Assembly: GCF_015277775.1 (NCBI RefSeq)
Contig: NZ_CP063849.1
Coordinates: 7,641,501-7,705,500, forward strand
DNA: 64,000 nucleotides
Direction of reading: 5' to 3'
Origin: Paludibaculum fermentans
Lineage (GTDB): Bacteria > Acidobacteriota > Terriglobia > Bryobacterales > Bryobacteraceae
The notes below the pieces were generated by a model, which worked only from the letters and a program-made list of their open reading frames with translations, was not told the DNA's origin and made no database searches. Below are positions 25,172 to 34,413 of the stretch, in pieces. The position numbers and the translations under genes are program-made. How positions within the stretch are numbered: the stretch's first letter is position 1; every line of letters begins with the position of its first letter.

Positions 25172-27169
25172 ATGCAGTCTACCGCCATTACCCGCCGCCA
25201 ATTTGGGGCGCTGCTGGCCGCTTCGGCCGTTTCCACCGCCGAGGCCGCTCCGCCGCGCCTGCGGCGCTCTGAGAGTTACTTCGGACTCCATTTTGACCTG
25301 CATCCGAATGAGAAGGACACGGTTCTGGGGAGAGATGTTACAGAGGCGATGGTGGAGAACCTGTTGGCGCAGGCGCGGCCGGACTTTGTCCAGTATGATT
25401 CCAAGGGACATCCCGGCTGGCTCGGCTGGCCCTCCAAGGTGGGTCCGTCGGCGCCCGGCATCGTGCGGGACTCCCTCGAGATCTGGCGCAAGGTGACGGC
25501 CCGGCGCGGCGTGGCGCTTTACATCCATTTCTCCGGCGTCTGGGACAGTGAGGCCGTCAGGCGCCATCCGGATTGGGCGCGCGTCGGACCGGCCGGCGAG
25601 GCAGAGCCGAATCAGACGTCCACCTTCGGACCGTACGTCGATCAGTTGATGATTCCGGAGTTGCGCGAAGCCGCCTCGAAATACGAACTCGACGGCGCCT
25701 GGGTCGACGGGGAATGCTGGGCCACCAAACCGGACTATATCCAGGCGGCCCTGAAGGCCTATGGCAAGCCCGCTCCCAAGTCGTCTCGTGATCCCGGTTG
25801 GAACGACTGGTTGGAATTCCAACGGGAGCAGTTCCGTAAGTACGTCCGCCACTACGTAGACGAAGTTCACAAGACGAACCCGGGCTTTCAGATCGCCAGC
25901 AACTGGTTGTACTCCACGTTTGTGCCGGAGGAGCCGGACCTGCCTGTCGATTTCCTCTCCGGCGACTACCTGGGCAACGCCAGTATTTCCACCGCCCGGC
26001 TGGAGGCACGCTACATGGGGCAGACCGGCCGGCCCTGGGACCTGATGGCCTGGGGCTTCCAGCAGGCTCAGTCGAACGCCATCGGCCACGTTCACAAACC
26101 AGCCGTGCAACTGGAACAGGAAGCATCGGTGGTACTGGCCCAAAGCGGCGGCTTCCAGATCTACTACGTCCCCACGCGTGCGGGCTACTTCGAAGAGAGC
26201 CACGTCAAGACGATGGCGCAGGTGGGCAAGTTCTGCCGCTCCGTGCAGGCCGTTTCGCAACACACTGAGACGGTGCCGCAGATCGGGGTGGTCTTTTCCC
26301 GCGAAACGCTGTACCAGACCTCGAACAAGCTCTTCGGCGGGTGGGGGAAGGCCTCGGATCCGGCTCGTGGTTGGCTCGACCTGCTGCTCGGCTGCCAGTG
26401 GTCCGTGGACGTCCTGCCTGATTGGAAGCTCGATCGCGTGGCGGTCCGCTATCCGTGCATCGTACTGCCGGATTGGGCAGCGCCGGGCCAGCGGGTCAAG
26501 GATCAGTTGGTGCAGTACGTGAAGGGTGGGGGCAAGCTGATTGTCTGCGGCGCCGGCAACGCGGAGCTCTTCTCGGCCGAAACCGGCATTCGTCCGCTGG
26601 GGCCGCCGGCCGACACACCCGCCTTTGTGCAGGGTGCGGTATTGGGCAATGTGACGGGCCGATGGCTCGACTTCGATCCCGGCCTGGCTCAGGTGCTGGC
26701 GCGGCGATTCCCCGACTTGGACACCACTGCCGCAGGGACGCCCGCCGCGGTTTCCTTGAGTTTGGGGAAGGGCACGCTGGTGGTCTGCGCCGGCCCGGTG
26801 GGTACGGTCTATGCGGCCACGCATGCCGCGTCTGTGCGCACCTTCGCCCGCAATCTGGTCGCGCCCCTCTTCGAGCCTCTCGTCAAGGTAAGCGCACCGC
26901 CCTCAGTGGAGGTGGTATTGCGCAGGAAGAACAGCCAACTCCTGGTGCACCTGCTGAACGCCACCGACATGCAGGTGGCGGGAGACTACTCAACGGTGGA
27001 CTTCGTTCCCCCTCTGGCTGGTTTGAAGCTCTCCTTTGGGGCTCACAAGCCGAAGTCGGTTAAGTTGGAGCCGACGGGGCAAGCGCTCGAGCCAGCGCTG
27101 GTCGACGGGAGTTGGACGGTCGGAATTCCGGTCCTGGAGATGCATCTCGTGGCGGTCGTGGTAACATAG
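25172..27169 (+). CDS. Tat-exported glycoside-hydrolase-like protein (fucosidase-like barrel plus GATase/trimerisation-like domain)
   Basis: The protein has 665 residues from the ATG at 25172. The Tat signal has the twin-arginine motif TRRQFGALLAAS. The first half looks like a TIM barrel related to GH29 alpha-L-fucosidases: FGLHFDLHP, KGHPGWLGWPSK, and LDGAWVDGECW, where the Asp is a candidate nucleophile. Residues about 380-560 resemble the class I glutamine amidotransferase-like trimerisation domain of beta-galactosidases (PQIGVVFSRET, YVKGGGKLIVCGAG). The likely role is periplasmic cleavage of a plant or microbial glycan. The enzyme class is inferred from weak motifs only, so the substrate is unknown. 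Confidence 0.6.
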   Translation: MQSTAITRRQFGALLAASAVSTAEAAPPRLRRSESYFGLHFDLHPNEKDTVLGRDVTEAMVENLLAQARPDFVQYDSKGHPGWLGWPSKVGPSAPGIVRDSLEIWRKVTARRGVALYIHFSGVWDSEAVRRHPDWARVGPAGEAEPNQTSTFGPYVDQLMIPELREAASKYELDGAWVDGECWATKPDYIQAALKAYGKPAPKSSRDPGWNDWLEFQREQFRKYVRHYVDEVHKTNPGFQIASNWLYSTFVPEEPDLPVDFLSGDYLGNASISTARLEARYMGQTGRPWDLMAWGFQQAQSNAIGHVHKPAVQLEQEASVVLAQSGGFQIYYVPTRAGYFEESHVKTMAQVGKFCRSVQAVSQHTETVPQIGVVFSRETLYQTSNKLFGGWGKASDPARGWLDLLLGCQWSVDVLPDWKLDRVAVRYPCIVLPDWAAPGQRVKDQLVQYVKGGGKLIVCGAGNAELFSAETGIRPLGPPADTPAFVQGAVLGNVTGRWLDFDPGLAQVLARRFPDLDTTAAGTPAAVSLSLGKGTLVVCAGPVGTVYAATHAASVRTFARNLVAPLFEPLVKVSAPPSVEVVLRRKNSQLLVHLLNATDMQVAGDYSTVDFVPPLAGLKLSFGAHKPKSVKLEPTGQALEPALVDGSWTVGIPVLEMHLVAVVVT

Positions 27170-27186
27170 AAATGTCCGTGCAACGC

Positions 27187-27263
27187 GGGCCTGTAGCTCA
27201 GTTGGTTAGAGCGCTACCTTGACACGGTAGAGGTCACAGATTCGAGTTCTGTCAGGCCCACCA
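27187..27263 (+). tRNA. tRNA-Val (GAC anticodon)
   Basis: A 77-nt cloverleaf with CCA encoded. The acceptor stem GGGCCTG pairs with CAGGCCC, followed by discriminator A and CCA. The D-arm contains AGCTCAGTTGGTTAGAGC. The anticodon stem CTACC/GGTAG encloses loop TTGACAC with anticodon GAC at 27221-27223. The T-arm has TTCGAGT. It lies 17 bp after the glycosidase-like gene. Confidence 0.97.
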
Positions 27264-27277
27264 CCCACCCTTCCGCA

Positions 27278-27294
27278 TCGCCTTTAGCAGGCGA
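27278..27294 (+). terminator. Candidate hairpin downstream of tRNA-Val and cheR
   Basis: A 6-bp stem TCGCCT/AGGCGA with loop TTAGC sits 15 nt after the tRNA and about 38 nt beyond the cheR stop on the other strand. No U-tract follows on either strand, so it may act in both directions only as a pause or Rho-dependent site. Confidence 0.35.
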
Positions 27295-27331
27295 ACCATG
27301 TGCTCCGTCGGCGAATCCGGCCGGAGGTGCC

Positions 27332-28180
27332 TCACGGGACGCGGTAGAGCACGGCGCCGCAGGCCGGAATCAGTTCGTACCCGTCATCAAGCCCCAGCGT
27401 TGTCTCGCTCCCACCCAGCAGCAGATGCCCGCCTCGGAAGAGGGTATTCCGAATCTCGCCCAGGATGCGCCGCTTCGTCGGAACGTCAAAGTAGATCAGC
27501 ACATTCCGGCAAAAGACCACATCGAAAGGACCCATGGCGCCCATGCCCTGCCGCAGGTCGAATCGTTCAAACCTGATCATGTTCCGGATTTCGTCCCGGA
27601 TCACCCAGTCCAGCCCATCCCGCCGGAAATACTTCACCAGGTATTGGACCGGGAGCCCACGATTCACCTCGATCTGCAGGAAGCGGCCCTCGCGTGCCCG
27701 TTCAAGAATCTGATTGGACAGATCGGTGGCGGCAATCTGGATGTACCAGTCGTCCAGTCCCATCTCGCGCAGCATCATCGCCAGGCTGTAGGCTTCCTGG
27801 CCGCTGGACGCGGCGGCGGACCAGAAATTCAGCCTGCGCCGATCGCGGCGCCGCTCCATGAGTTGCGGCAGCACGATCCGGCGAAGGGCGTCGTATTGCA
27901 CGGACTCCCGGAAGAACATCGTCTCGTTCGTGGTCATGGAGTCCACTACCTGCTGACGCAGGCCTGCCGGGCTGACGGCCCGCAGCAACTTGCAAAGGTC
28001 GTTCAGTGAGCCCAACCTTTGTTTGGTTACGATCGGGCTGAGCCTCGCCTCCATCAGGTAGTGCTTGTCCTGATCCAGCACGATGCCCGATTCACGGTAT
28101 ACAAACTCCTGGAGAAATCGATAGTTCTCCGGATCCAGCCGGGCGTCTGCTTTTTCCGGCCCATTCAGCGTCGTGCTCAT
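27332..28180 (-). CDS. cheR: Chemotaxis protein methyltransferase CheR
   Basis: A 282-residue SAM-dependent glutamate methyltransferase acting on the chemoreceptor. It has the CheR N-terminal helical domain (GIVLDQDKHYLMEARL), the substrate and SAM region MTTNETMFFRES, motif I FWSAAASSGQEAYSLAM, the IAATDLSN loop and the conserved FDVVFCRNVLIYF box. There is no C-terminal pentapeptide-binding or TPR extension. It is the last gene of the che operon, 14 nt after cheB. Confidence 0.95.
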   Translation of the reverse strand: MSTTLNGPEKADARLDPENYRFLQEFVYRESGIVLDQDKHYLMEARLSPIVTKQRLGSLNDLCKLLRAVSPAGLRQQVVDSMTTNETMFFRESVQYDALRRIVLPQLMERRRDRRRLNFWSAAASSGQEAYSLAMMLREMGLDDWYIQIAATDLSNQILERAREGRFLQIEVNRGLPVQYLVKYFRRDGLDWVIRDEIRNMIRFERFDLRQGMGAMGPFDVVFCRNVLIYFDVPTKRRILGEIRNTLFRGGHLLLGGSETTLGLDDGYELIPACGAVLYRVP

Positions 28181-28194
28181 TCTGCTTATCGTCC

Positions 28195-29280
28195 TTAGGT
28201 TTTCCGGATTCGCCGCACGATTTCCGGCACTATCGAGTCCAGAGGCAGGATGGCGTCTGCCAGCCCGGCGGTGGCCACGGCGCCCGGCATCCCCCAGACA
28301 ACGCTGCTCGCCTCGTCCTGGGCCAGCACGGTGGCGCCGACGGCCTTCAAGGTGGACGCCCCGCGCAGTCCGTCGAGACCCATGCCGGTGAGTACGGCAG
28401 CCAGTACTCCTGCGCCGTACACCTCGCCAGCCGACCGGAACAGTACATCCACCGAGGGCCGGCAGGAGTTCTCCGGTGGCGATTGATCCAGCCGTATGGT
28501 GGCCCGGCCGTTCTCCCTCCTGACGCGCATATGGAAATCCCCGGCGGCGAGCACCACGGCGCCCGGCCGGACCGGTTCGCCTTCCGCCGCCTCAACGACG
28601 GGAAACGGACAGAGCCCGGACAATCTGTTCGCCAGCAGCTTGGTGAACTGTGCCGGCATGTGCTGGACAACCAGGATGGGCAACGCAAACTTCGGAGGGA
28701 AGCTTGGCAGGATGCTGGCCAGCGCCGCCGGGCCGCCCGTTGAGACCCCGATCACCACGGCTTGGCCCAGGCTGCGCTCTGCCTGGAATTGGGTTGGAGG
28801 CGCCGTGCCCGCCTGGCCACCTGCCCTTGCCGCCGACACTCGAAAGAATTGCCGGATCTTCGGCGCCAACTCACAGCGAACCCGGGCTGCGTCCTGCTCG
28901 GAGGGGGGCTCCTGGGGCGGCTTGGATACATAGTCGTCCACCCCCTGGGCCAGCGCCTCCAGTGTTGCCGGAGCGCCCCGTTCCAGTGCTGCGCTGATCA
29001 GGATTACCCGCATTTCCGGATACAGGCTGCGGACCCGGCGCAGGGTGTCGAGCCCGTCTTTGTCCCCGGCTTCCAGATCGAGAGTGAGAACATCGGGATT
29101 GATCTGGGGGATCCGCTCCAACGCGACCGTTCCGGTGGCGGCTGCTCCCACCACCTCGATGAGGGGATCTGCCTCAAGGGCGTGTGCCAGCAGCCGGCGC
29201 ACCATAACGGACTTGTCCACTACAAGCACCCGGATTCTCGACCCGGGTGCCAGTTCCCTTCGCGCTCGGGATGCATGCAT
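28195..29280 (-). CDS. cheB: Chemotaxis response regulator protein-glutamate methylesterase CheB
   Basis: The protein has 361 residues from the ATG at 29280, five nt after the cheY stop. It has an N-terminal receiver (residues about 15-130, phospho-acceptor Asp68 in VLTLDLE) and a C-terminal CheB methylesterase domain with catalytic Ser (GVSTGGPAAL), His (VVQHMPAQFT) and Asp (LTGMGLDG). It demethylates or deamidates the receptor in opposition to CheR. One oddity is that the acidic pair that binds Mg2+ in receivers (usually D-D-S) reads D22-K23-S24, so phosphorylation of this receiver may be altered. Confidence 0.93.
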   Translation of the reverse strand: MHASRARRELAPGSRIRVLVVDKSVMVRRLLAHALEADPLIEVVGAAATGTVALERIPQINPDVLTLDLEAGDKDGLDTLRRVRSLYPEMRVILISAALERGAPATLEALAQGVDDYVSKPPQEPPSEQDAARVRCELAPKIRQFFRVSAARAGGQAGTAPPTQFQAERSLGQAVVIGVSTGGPAALASILPSFPPKFALPILVVQHMPAQFTKLLANRLSGLCPFPVVEAAEGEPVRPGAVVLAAGDFHMRVRRENGRATIRLDQSPPENSCRPSVDVLFRSAGEVYGAGVLAAVLTGMGLDGLRGASTLKAVGATVLAQDEASSVVWGMPGAVATAGLADAILPLDSIVPEIVRRIRKT

Positions 29281-29285
29281 GGTCC

Positions 29286-29657
29286 CTACTCCAGCAACCC
29301 GATGATGCGCAACTTGTCCGCGATCATCTCCCGCGTGAACGGCTTCATGAGGTACTCGTTGGCTCCTGCTTCCATGGCCCGAACCATCTGGCCCATGCCC
29401 GTCTCGGTAGTGACCATGAGAAGTGCTGTCGATAGGGCCTCGGGCTTTGTCCTTACTGCCTGCACGAACTCCAGCCCCGTGATGCCAGGCATGTTCCAAT
29501 CGACAAGCACCAGATTCGGACACGAAAGCGGCGGTTCCAGTAACTTCAAAGCCTCGGTGCCACTGGCAGCCTGGGTTACCTCGAACCCGAGCGCTGCCAG
29601 TTCCCTGGACAGAATCATCCGCATTGCGCGTGAGTCATCCACCACCAGTGCGTTCAT
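29286..29657 (-). CDS. cheY: Single-domain CheY-like response regulator
   Basis: The protein has 123 residues from the ATG at 29657, 13 nt after the receptor stop. It is a stand-alone receiver with acidic pair VVDDSRAM, phospho-acceptor in LVLVDWNMPG, switch Thr (MVTTET) and lysine in LMKPFT. It should carry the CheA signal to its target (flagellar motor, pilus machinery or another effector). No CheZ, CheC or CheX phosphatase is present in this operon. Confidence 0.93.
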   Translation of the reverse strand: MNALVVDDSRAMRMILSRELAALGFEVTQAASGTEALKLLEPPLSCPNLVLVDWNMPGITGLEFVQAVRTKPEALSTALLMVTTETGMGQMVRAMEAGANEYLMKPFTREMIADKLRIIGLLE

Positions 29658-29670
29658 TGCCAGCTCCCCT

Positions 29671-31647
29671 TCAGATCGTGAATTCGCCAACCAGCTTCTG
29701 GAGATGGGCGGCCATCTGGCTGAGCGATCGGGCGGCTTTCTCTGAGTCGGCTGTGCCGGCTGTCGTGCTGCGCGCAGCCTCGGCTACGCCGGCATTGTTC
29801 TTGGCGATCTCATTCGTGCCCTTGGACGCTTCCATGACATTGCGCCCAATCTCATTGGTGGTGACCGTCTGTTCCTCCACGGCGGAAGCGATGGTGTTCG
29901 AAATGTCGTTGATCTGCGCGATGATGGCGGTGATTTCGCCAATTGCCTTGACCGCGCCGACAGTATCACCCTGAATGGCTTCGATCTTCTGGCCGATCTC
30001 CTCAGTCGCCTTCGCTGTCTCCTTCGCGAGTTCCTTGACTTCATTGGCGACAACCGCGAAGCCTTTGCCTGCCTCTCCGGCTCGAGCCGCTTCGATAGTC
30101 GCGTTCAGGGCCAGAAGATTCGTTTGCTGTGCGATGGAGGTGATCACCTTGATCACCTGGCCGATCTCGATGCTCGACTCACCCAGCTTAGTGATGGTCT
30201 GATTCGTGGTTTCCGCGGTGCTGACCGCGTTGCGGGCGACTCGCGCCGCTTCATTCGCGTTCTTGGCGATCTCGCGAATGGACGACTGCATCTGCTCGCT
30301 GCCGGAAGCCACCACGGAAACATTCTTGGAAACCTGTTCGCTGGCTGCGGAAACGACATTCGCCTGAGTCGCGGTCTCCTCCGCATTGCCCGCCAACTGC
30401 TGGCTGATCGAGCTCAGCTGTTCAGAGGCCGTCGACAGCGAACTGGCGTTTTGCGCAATCTGATGCAGGCTGCCGCGCAGATCGTCGGCCATCTTGTTGA
30501 TGTTGTCCTTGATGCTGGCATGGTCGCCCCGATACTGGCCTGCGACCCGTGCCGTCATATCCTTCCGCGCAATCCGCTCCAGCACGACCGCCGCCTCGTT
30601 GACCGGCTCCAGAACCGCATCCAGGGTCTTGTTGACACCTTCCACGATCGAGCGGTACCCGCCTTCAAACCGCGTGACGTCGCCGCGTGTCGATAGTTTC
30701 CCTTCTACCGCCGCCTTTGTGAGGGTCTCCGTCTCAGTTGCCAGGCGCCGCACCGCTTCCACCACTTTCACGAAGCTCTTGCCCAGCACATCCTTCTCCG
30801 AACTTGCCGTGATCTGCACATTGAAATCACCCGCGGCGATGCGCTGTGCTTGTTCAGCTCGCTCGCGAATCACAGCCGTCATCGTTCGAAAGGCGCGTGC
30901 CAGCAAACCAAGTTCATCCTTGGTGTCAAGCTCCACATTCACGCTGGCATCGCCCTCAGCCAACTGAGCCGCGGCGTTCTGCATCGCCTTCAGCGGCCGG
31001 CCGATCATTACAGCGAAAAGCATGCCCAAACCGATGGAGCTGAAAACGCCCAGTCCCAGGAATGCCATGATCTTGGTCCTGGCCTCACTGGCAGCTACTT
31101 CATTCGCCTTGCGGTCGGTTTCTGCTTGTTTGGCGTTGATGTCGATGAGCGCTTGTATGCTATTGCGTACTTCCGACTGCAACACCCGTAGCTGGCCAAA
31201 CATCATGTCCTTTGCCTGAGCCTCGCGGCCCGCCTGGACCAAGCCAATCACCTGGTCGCGCCCTCGTTTGTACGTGGGCCAGCTGGTGCGGAACTTCTCC
31301 AGCATCGACTTTTCCTCATCCGTGAGATTGGTCTTCGAGTACGCGTCGATGCGGGCCTCGAGCTTGTCATTGTCGTCCTGAATGGCGCTTACAGCCCGCT
31401 GCCGCTCCTCCTGGCTGTTGCTGAGCAGCATGTTGCGCACCTCGGTGCGAATGTTCAATACCGCTGCATTGGCGTACCCAAGATCACGAATGGGCACAAG
31501 GCGGTCAGCGTATAGCATGGACGACCGCTGATTCATTACGCTAAGGCCGGATAACCCAACCCAACCGATGAGCCCGGCAATGCACGCCACCAGGGCGAAC
31601 CCGGCCTGAAGCTTGGCGCCGATTTTCAAATTGTTAAACCACTGCAT
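29671..31647 (-). CDS. Methyl-accepting chemotaxis protein with several HAMP-like repeats
   Basis: A 658-residue chemoreceptor. It has TM1 at about 16-35; a periplasmic four-helix-bundle (4HB_MCP-like) region at 36-190; TM2 at about 193-215; and a classical HAMP at about 216-264 ([29 protein letters not shown]). Three further HAMP-like modules are visible at about 265-305, 306-348 and 349-395 (repeated GxF/GKL...G...V..VN and a final [10 protein letters not shown]). The signalling hairpin at about 510-560 carries the invariant tip [25 protein letters not shown] in overlapping short blocks. No C-terminal NWETF-type pentapeptide is visible. It lies between cheW and cheY. Confidence 0.93.
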   Translation of the reverse strand: MQWFNNLKIGAKLQAGFALVACIAGLIGWVGLSGLSVMNQRSSMLYADRLVPIRDLGYANAAVLNIRTEVRNMLLSNSQEERQRAVSAIQDDNDKLEARIDAYSKTNLTDEEKSMLEKFRTSWPTYKRGRDQVIGLVQAGREAQAKDMMFGQLRVLQSEVRNSIQALIDINAKQAETDRKANEVAASEARTKIMAFLGLGVFSSIGLGMLFAVMIGRPLKAMQNAAAQLAEGDASVNVELDTKDELGLLARAFRTMTAVIRERAEQAQRIAAGDFNVQITASSEKDVLGKSFVKVVEAVRRLATETETLTKAAVEGKLSTRGDVTRFEGGYRSIVEGVNKTLDAVLEPVNEAAVVLERIARKDMTARVAGQYRGDHASIKDNINKMADDLRGSLHQIAQNASSLSTASEQLSSISQQLAGNAEETATQANVVSAASEQVSKNVSVVASGSEQMQSSIREIAKNANEAARVARNAVSTAETTNQTITKLGESSIEIGQVIKVITSIAQQTNLLALNATIEAARAGEAGKGFAVVANEVKELAKETAKATEEIGQKIEAIQGDTVGAVKAIGEITAIIAQINDISNTIASAVEEQTVTTNEIGRNVMEASKGTNEIAKNNAGVAEAARSTTAGTADSEKAARSLSQMAAHLQKLVGEFTI

Positions 31648-31679
31648 GAAACGTCCCCTTCTTCGATCACTTGGCCGGC

Positions 31680-32159
31680 CTAGCAGGCCAGTTGCCCAAC
31701 CACCGCGTCGAGATTCAGCGTCTGCCGAATGTCCAGCACGAGCAGCAGGCGGCCCTTGAGTTTGTAAATGCCGCTGACGAGGCTGCGCAGAACCGGGTCG
31801 AGGCTCTCGGGAGGAGCTTCGAATGCCTGCTGTTCGCCTTCCACGACGTCCCCGATCTCATCGACCAACAGGCTCACGACCCCGTCTTCCGTCCTGACGA
31901 CGACGTTCATCGATTCTTCTCCGTCACCCCTGGAAGGCAATCCGAGGCGTTGACGCATCTCTATGGCCGTGACAATCTGGCCGCGCAGATTGATGAGACC
32001 TCGGATGACGGGTGGAGCCAGGGGCACCGGGGTCATCGCCTGGTGCCGCAGCACTTCCTGGACCTGGGTCACATCGGTGCCGAAATAGTGGCCGGCCACC
32101 ACGAAGGTGGCATAGCGGAGAGCTGCCGGACTGTCGATTGTTCTGTTTGCGGACGCCAT
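31680..32159 (-). CDS. cheW: Chemotaxis coupling protein CheW
   Basis: The protein has 159 residues from the ATG at 32159, four nt after the cheA stop. A CheW/SH3-like fold shows [44 protein letters not shown] and [11 protein letters not shown]. It couples the receptor to CheA. The central loop contains an extra acidic GDGEESM insert. It is the second gene of the che operon. Confidence 0.92.
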   Translation of the reverse strand: MASANRTIDSPAALRYATFVVAGHYFGTDVTQVQEVLRHQAMTPVPLAPPVIRGLINLRGQIVTAIEMRQRLGLPSRGDGEESMNVVVRTEDGVVSLLVDEIGDVVEGEQQAFEAPPESLDPVLRSLVSGIYKLKGRLLLVLDIRQTLNLDAVVGQLAC

Positions 32160-32163
32160 GGAA

Positions 32164-34413
32164 TCAGACTTTCTCCCTGGACAATTCACTGCTTCTGGAC
32201 TTTGAATCGATTGCGGCAGCCAGGCAGCTCAGCTCCACTTGCGCCGCGCTTGTGCTGCCGCCGATCCATTCAGCCCAGCCAACCCTGAGCACGGTCTCGA
32301 GGTCGAGCAGGTCGGTAAATCGTTGCCCGATGATCGCGGAGCCCAGCAGGCCACGCCGTCCGCTGGCTTGGCTCATGCTGGCGCTGTCCTCCACGATGTC
32401 TGCCAGGCCATCGATCAGGAGTCCCAGGGTGCGCTCGCCGGACTGGAAGACCACCGCCTGAACGGGGTCTTTTCCCGACGCTGTATCACCGAGGCCAGGC
32501 TCCAGAATCGGCGCCAGGGGGATCAGGGGTAGTATCCGTCCCCGATACTGCACCGCCAGCCGGTTGCCCGCCCGCTCCAATTGGGATTGTGGAAACTCCT
32601 CAAGCCTCGAGACCGTGGACAAGGGCACGGCCAGCCGCTCAAATGGCCCTGAACGAAACAGCAGGAACGCCTGCTTGCCAGCCGCTTCCTGGCCGGTCTC
32701 AGCGGCCTGCTCGCTGTGCTCCCGTTCGCGGCTGCTGTTCACCATTGCCCCGCAGCGCTGGGCAATGCCCAGTACGTCAAGGATTAGCGCCACACGGCCA
32801 TCACCCATGATGGTTGCGCCCGCATAGCAGGTCAGCCCCTTCAGGTGCTTGCCCAACGGCTTGACGACGATCTCCTGCGTATCCCGTATTCCATCCACCA
32901 CCAGCCCGAACTGGCGGTCCCCGGCCTGCAACACCGCAATGTTGACAACCTCGGAATCCTCTTCCCGCGCCGGGCATCCCAGCACCGTGCGCAGGTAAAC
33001 GATCGGCAGCAGATTGCCGCGCAGCCGGTACACCGCGGTCTCACGGATCCGCTCAATCGAATGACGCGCGGTGTCCCCCTCCAGCCTGACAAGCTCGATC
33101 AGGCTTACCTGGGGGATGATGAAGTGCATTGTGCCGCCCAAGGGGCCGGCCCGTTCAGGCCTGGGTGCTGAGCGCCGTTCTCCCAGCGCCACCACCAGTC
33201 CGGGAATGATGGCCAGAGTGAGCGGAATCTTCAGGCGGATCGTCGTGCCGGCTCCGGTCCGGCTTGAGACTTCGGCCGCGCCGCCAATCCGCTCGATGTT
33301 CGTACGCACTACATCCATGCCGACACCGCGGCCGGAGACGCTGGTGACCATCCGGGCGGTCGACAGGCCCGGCTCGAAGAGCAGGTTCAGTATTTCGCGC
33401 TCCGACAGCGATTCCGCCTGCGCTGGCCGCAGCAGGCCTGCTGCAATCGCCTTGGCCTTGACGGCCGCCGTGTCCACTCCACCGCCGTCATCGGCGATCT
33501 CGATAATCACCTGCCCGCCTTCGTGGAAAGCGCGCAGCGTGAGACGGCCCTCAATCGGCTTGCCCCTCGTCTTCCTCAGTTGCGGTTTCTCAATGCCGTG
33601 GTCGCAGCAATTCCGCACGATGTGCGTAATTGGATCCTTGATCGCTTCAATGATGGTTTTGTCCAGCTCAGTGCCGGCGCCCTCCATCTCGAGCGATATC
33701 CGCTTCCCACACGCCATCGCCACGTCGCGCACCAGCCGCGGCATCTTGTTCCAGACCACCCCGATGGGCTGCATCCGCGTCTTCATGACGCTCTCCTGCA
33801 GTTCCGAGGTGATGAGGTTCAGGCGCTGCGAGGACGATATCAGCGCGGCCCCTTCCTGGCTGGAGGTGAATTGAAGGATCTGATTCCTGGTGAGCACCAG
33901 CTCCCCAACCAGGTTCATGAGCTTATCCAAATGATGCACATCCACCCGTATGGCCGAATCGGCTACAACACTCTGGGCGCGTTGAGGCGCCGAATCGCCT
34001 TCCATCGGGGTGCGCGCGCCGGCTGGTTTGCCCTCATCCGTGGCGGCCTCCAGCAGGCGGCAGAGCTCATCATCATTGGTTTCGGCCTCGCGTCCCCCGG
34101 CTTCGATAGACCCCAGGTGGAGCCGCATGGCGTCGACAGCCCGCAGGATCAGTGAAGTCAGCCCGGTCGTCAGCTCCAGTTCAAACGAACGCAAGCGGCA
34201 TAGGATATTCTCCGCCTGATGGGCCACCCGCTCGAGCCGGCCGAAGCCCAGGAAACCACAAGTGCCCTTGATGGTATGGAAAGTTCGAAAGACTCCGGCG
34301 AGCAACTCCGGCTCACCTGGGTTCCGCTCCAGTTCCACCAGTTCCTGGTCCAGGCGGCTGAGGTTCTCACTGCTCTCGATCAAAAACTCTTTGATAACTT
34401 CCTGATCTTCCAT
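32164..34413 (-). CDS. cheA: Chemotaxis histidine kinase CheA with two CheW-like domains
   Basis: The protein has 749 residues from the ATG at 34413. It has an N-terminal Hpt domain with phospho-His46 (FHTIKGTCGFLGF), no evident P2 domain, a dimerisation helix pair (HHLDKLMNLVGELVLTRNQ), and a HATPase with N-box NCCDHGIE, G1 DDGGGVD and GRGVGMDVVR. Two consecutive CheW-like domains follow, at about 440-585 (LIELVRLEGD, VVDGIRDTQEIVVKPLG) and about 610-740 (FLLFRSGPFERLAVPLSTV, LLIDGLADIVED). The extra terminal CheW-like module may take part in array packing. It is the first gene of the operon, with about 308 bp of upstream sequence for its promoter. Confidence 0.94.
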   Translation of the reverse strand: MEDQEVIKEFLIESSENLSRLDQELVELERNPGEPELLAGVFRTFHTIKGTCGFLGFGRLERVAHQAENILCRLRSFELELTTGLTSLILRAVDAMRLHLGSIEAGGREAETNDDELCRLLEAATDEGKPAGARTPMEGDSAPQRAQSVVADSAIRVDVHHLDKLMNLVGELVLTRNQILQFTSSQEGAALISSSQRLNLITSELQESVMKTRMQPIGVVWNKMPRLVRDVAMACGKRISLEMEGAGTELDKTIIEAIKDPITHIVRNCCDHGIEKPQLRKTRGKPIEGRLTLRAFHEGGQVIIEIADDGGGVDTAAVKAKAIAAGLLRPAQAESLSEREILNLLFEPGLSTARMVTSVSGRGVGMDVVRTNIERIGGAAEVSSRTGAGTTIRLKIPLTLAIIPGLVVALGERRSAPRPERAGPLGGTMHFIIPQVSLIELVRLEGDTARHSIERIRETAVYRLRGNLLPIVYLRTVLGCPAREEDSEVVNIAVLQAGDRQFGLVVDGIRDTQEIVVKPLGKHLKGLTCYAGATIMGDGRVALILDVLGIAQRCGAMVNSSREREHSEQAAETGQEAAGKQAFLLFRSGPFERLAVPLSTVSRLEEFPQSQLERAGNRLAVQYRGRILPLIPLAPILEPGLGDTASGKDPVQAVVFQSGERTLGLLIDGLADIVEDSASMSQASGRRGLLGSAIIGQRFTDLLDLETVLRVGWAEWIGGSTSAAQVELSCLAAAIDSKSRSSELSREKV

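Noticed and set aside
25133-26824. 563-codon minus-strand open frame across the glycosidase-like gene
   Set aside because: Arg/Gly-rich antisense composition and no start; the plus frame has a Tat signal and folded-domain motifs.
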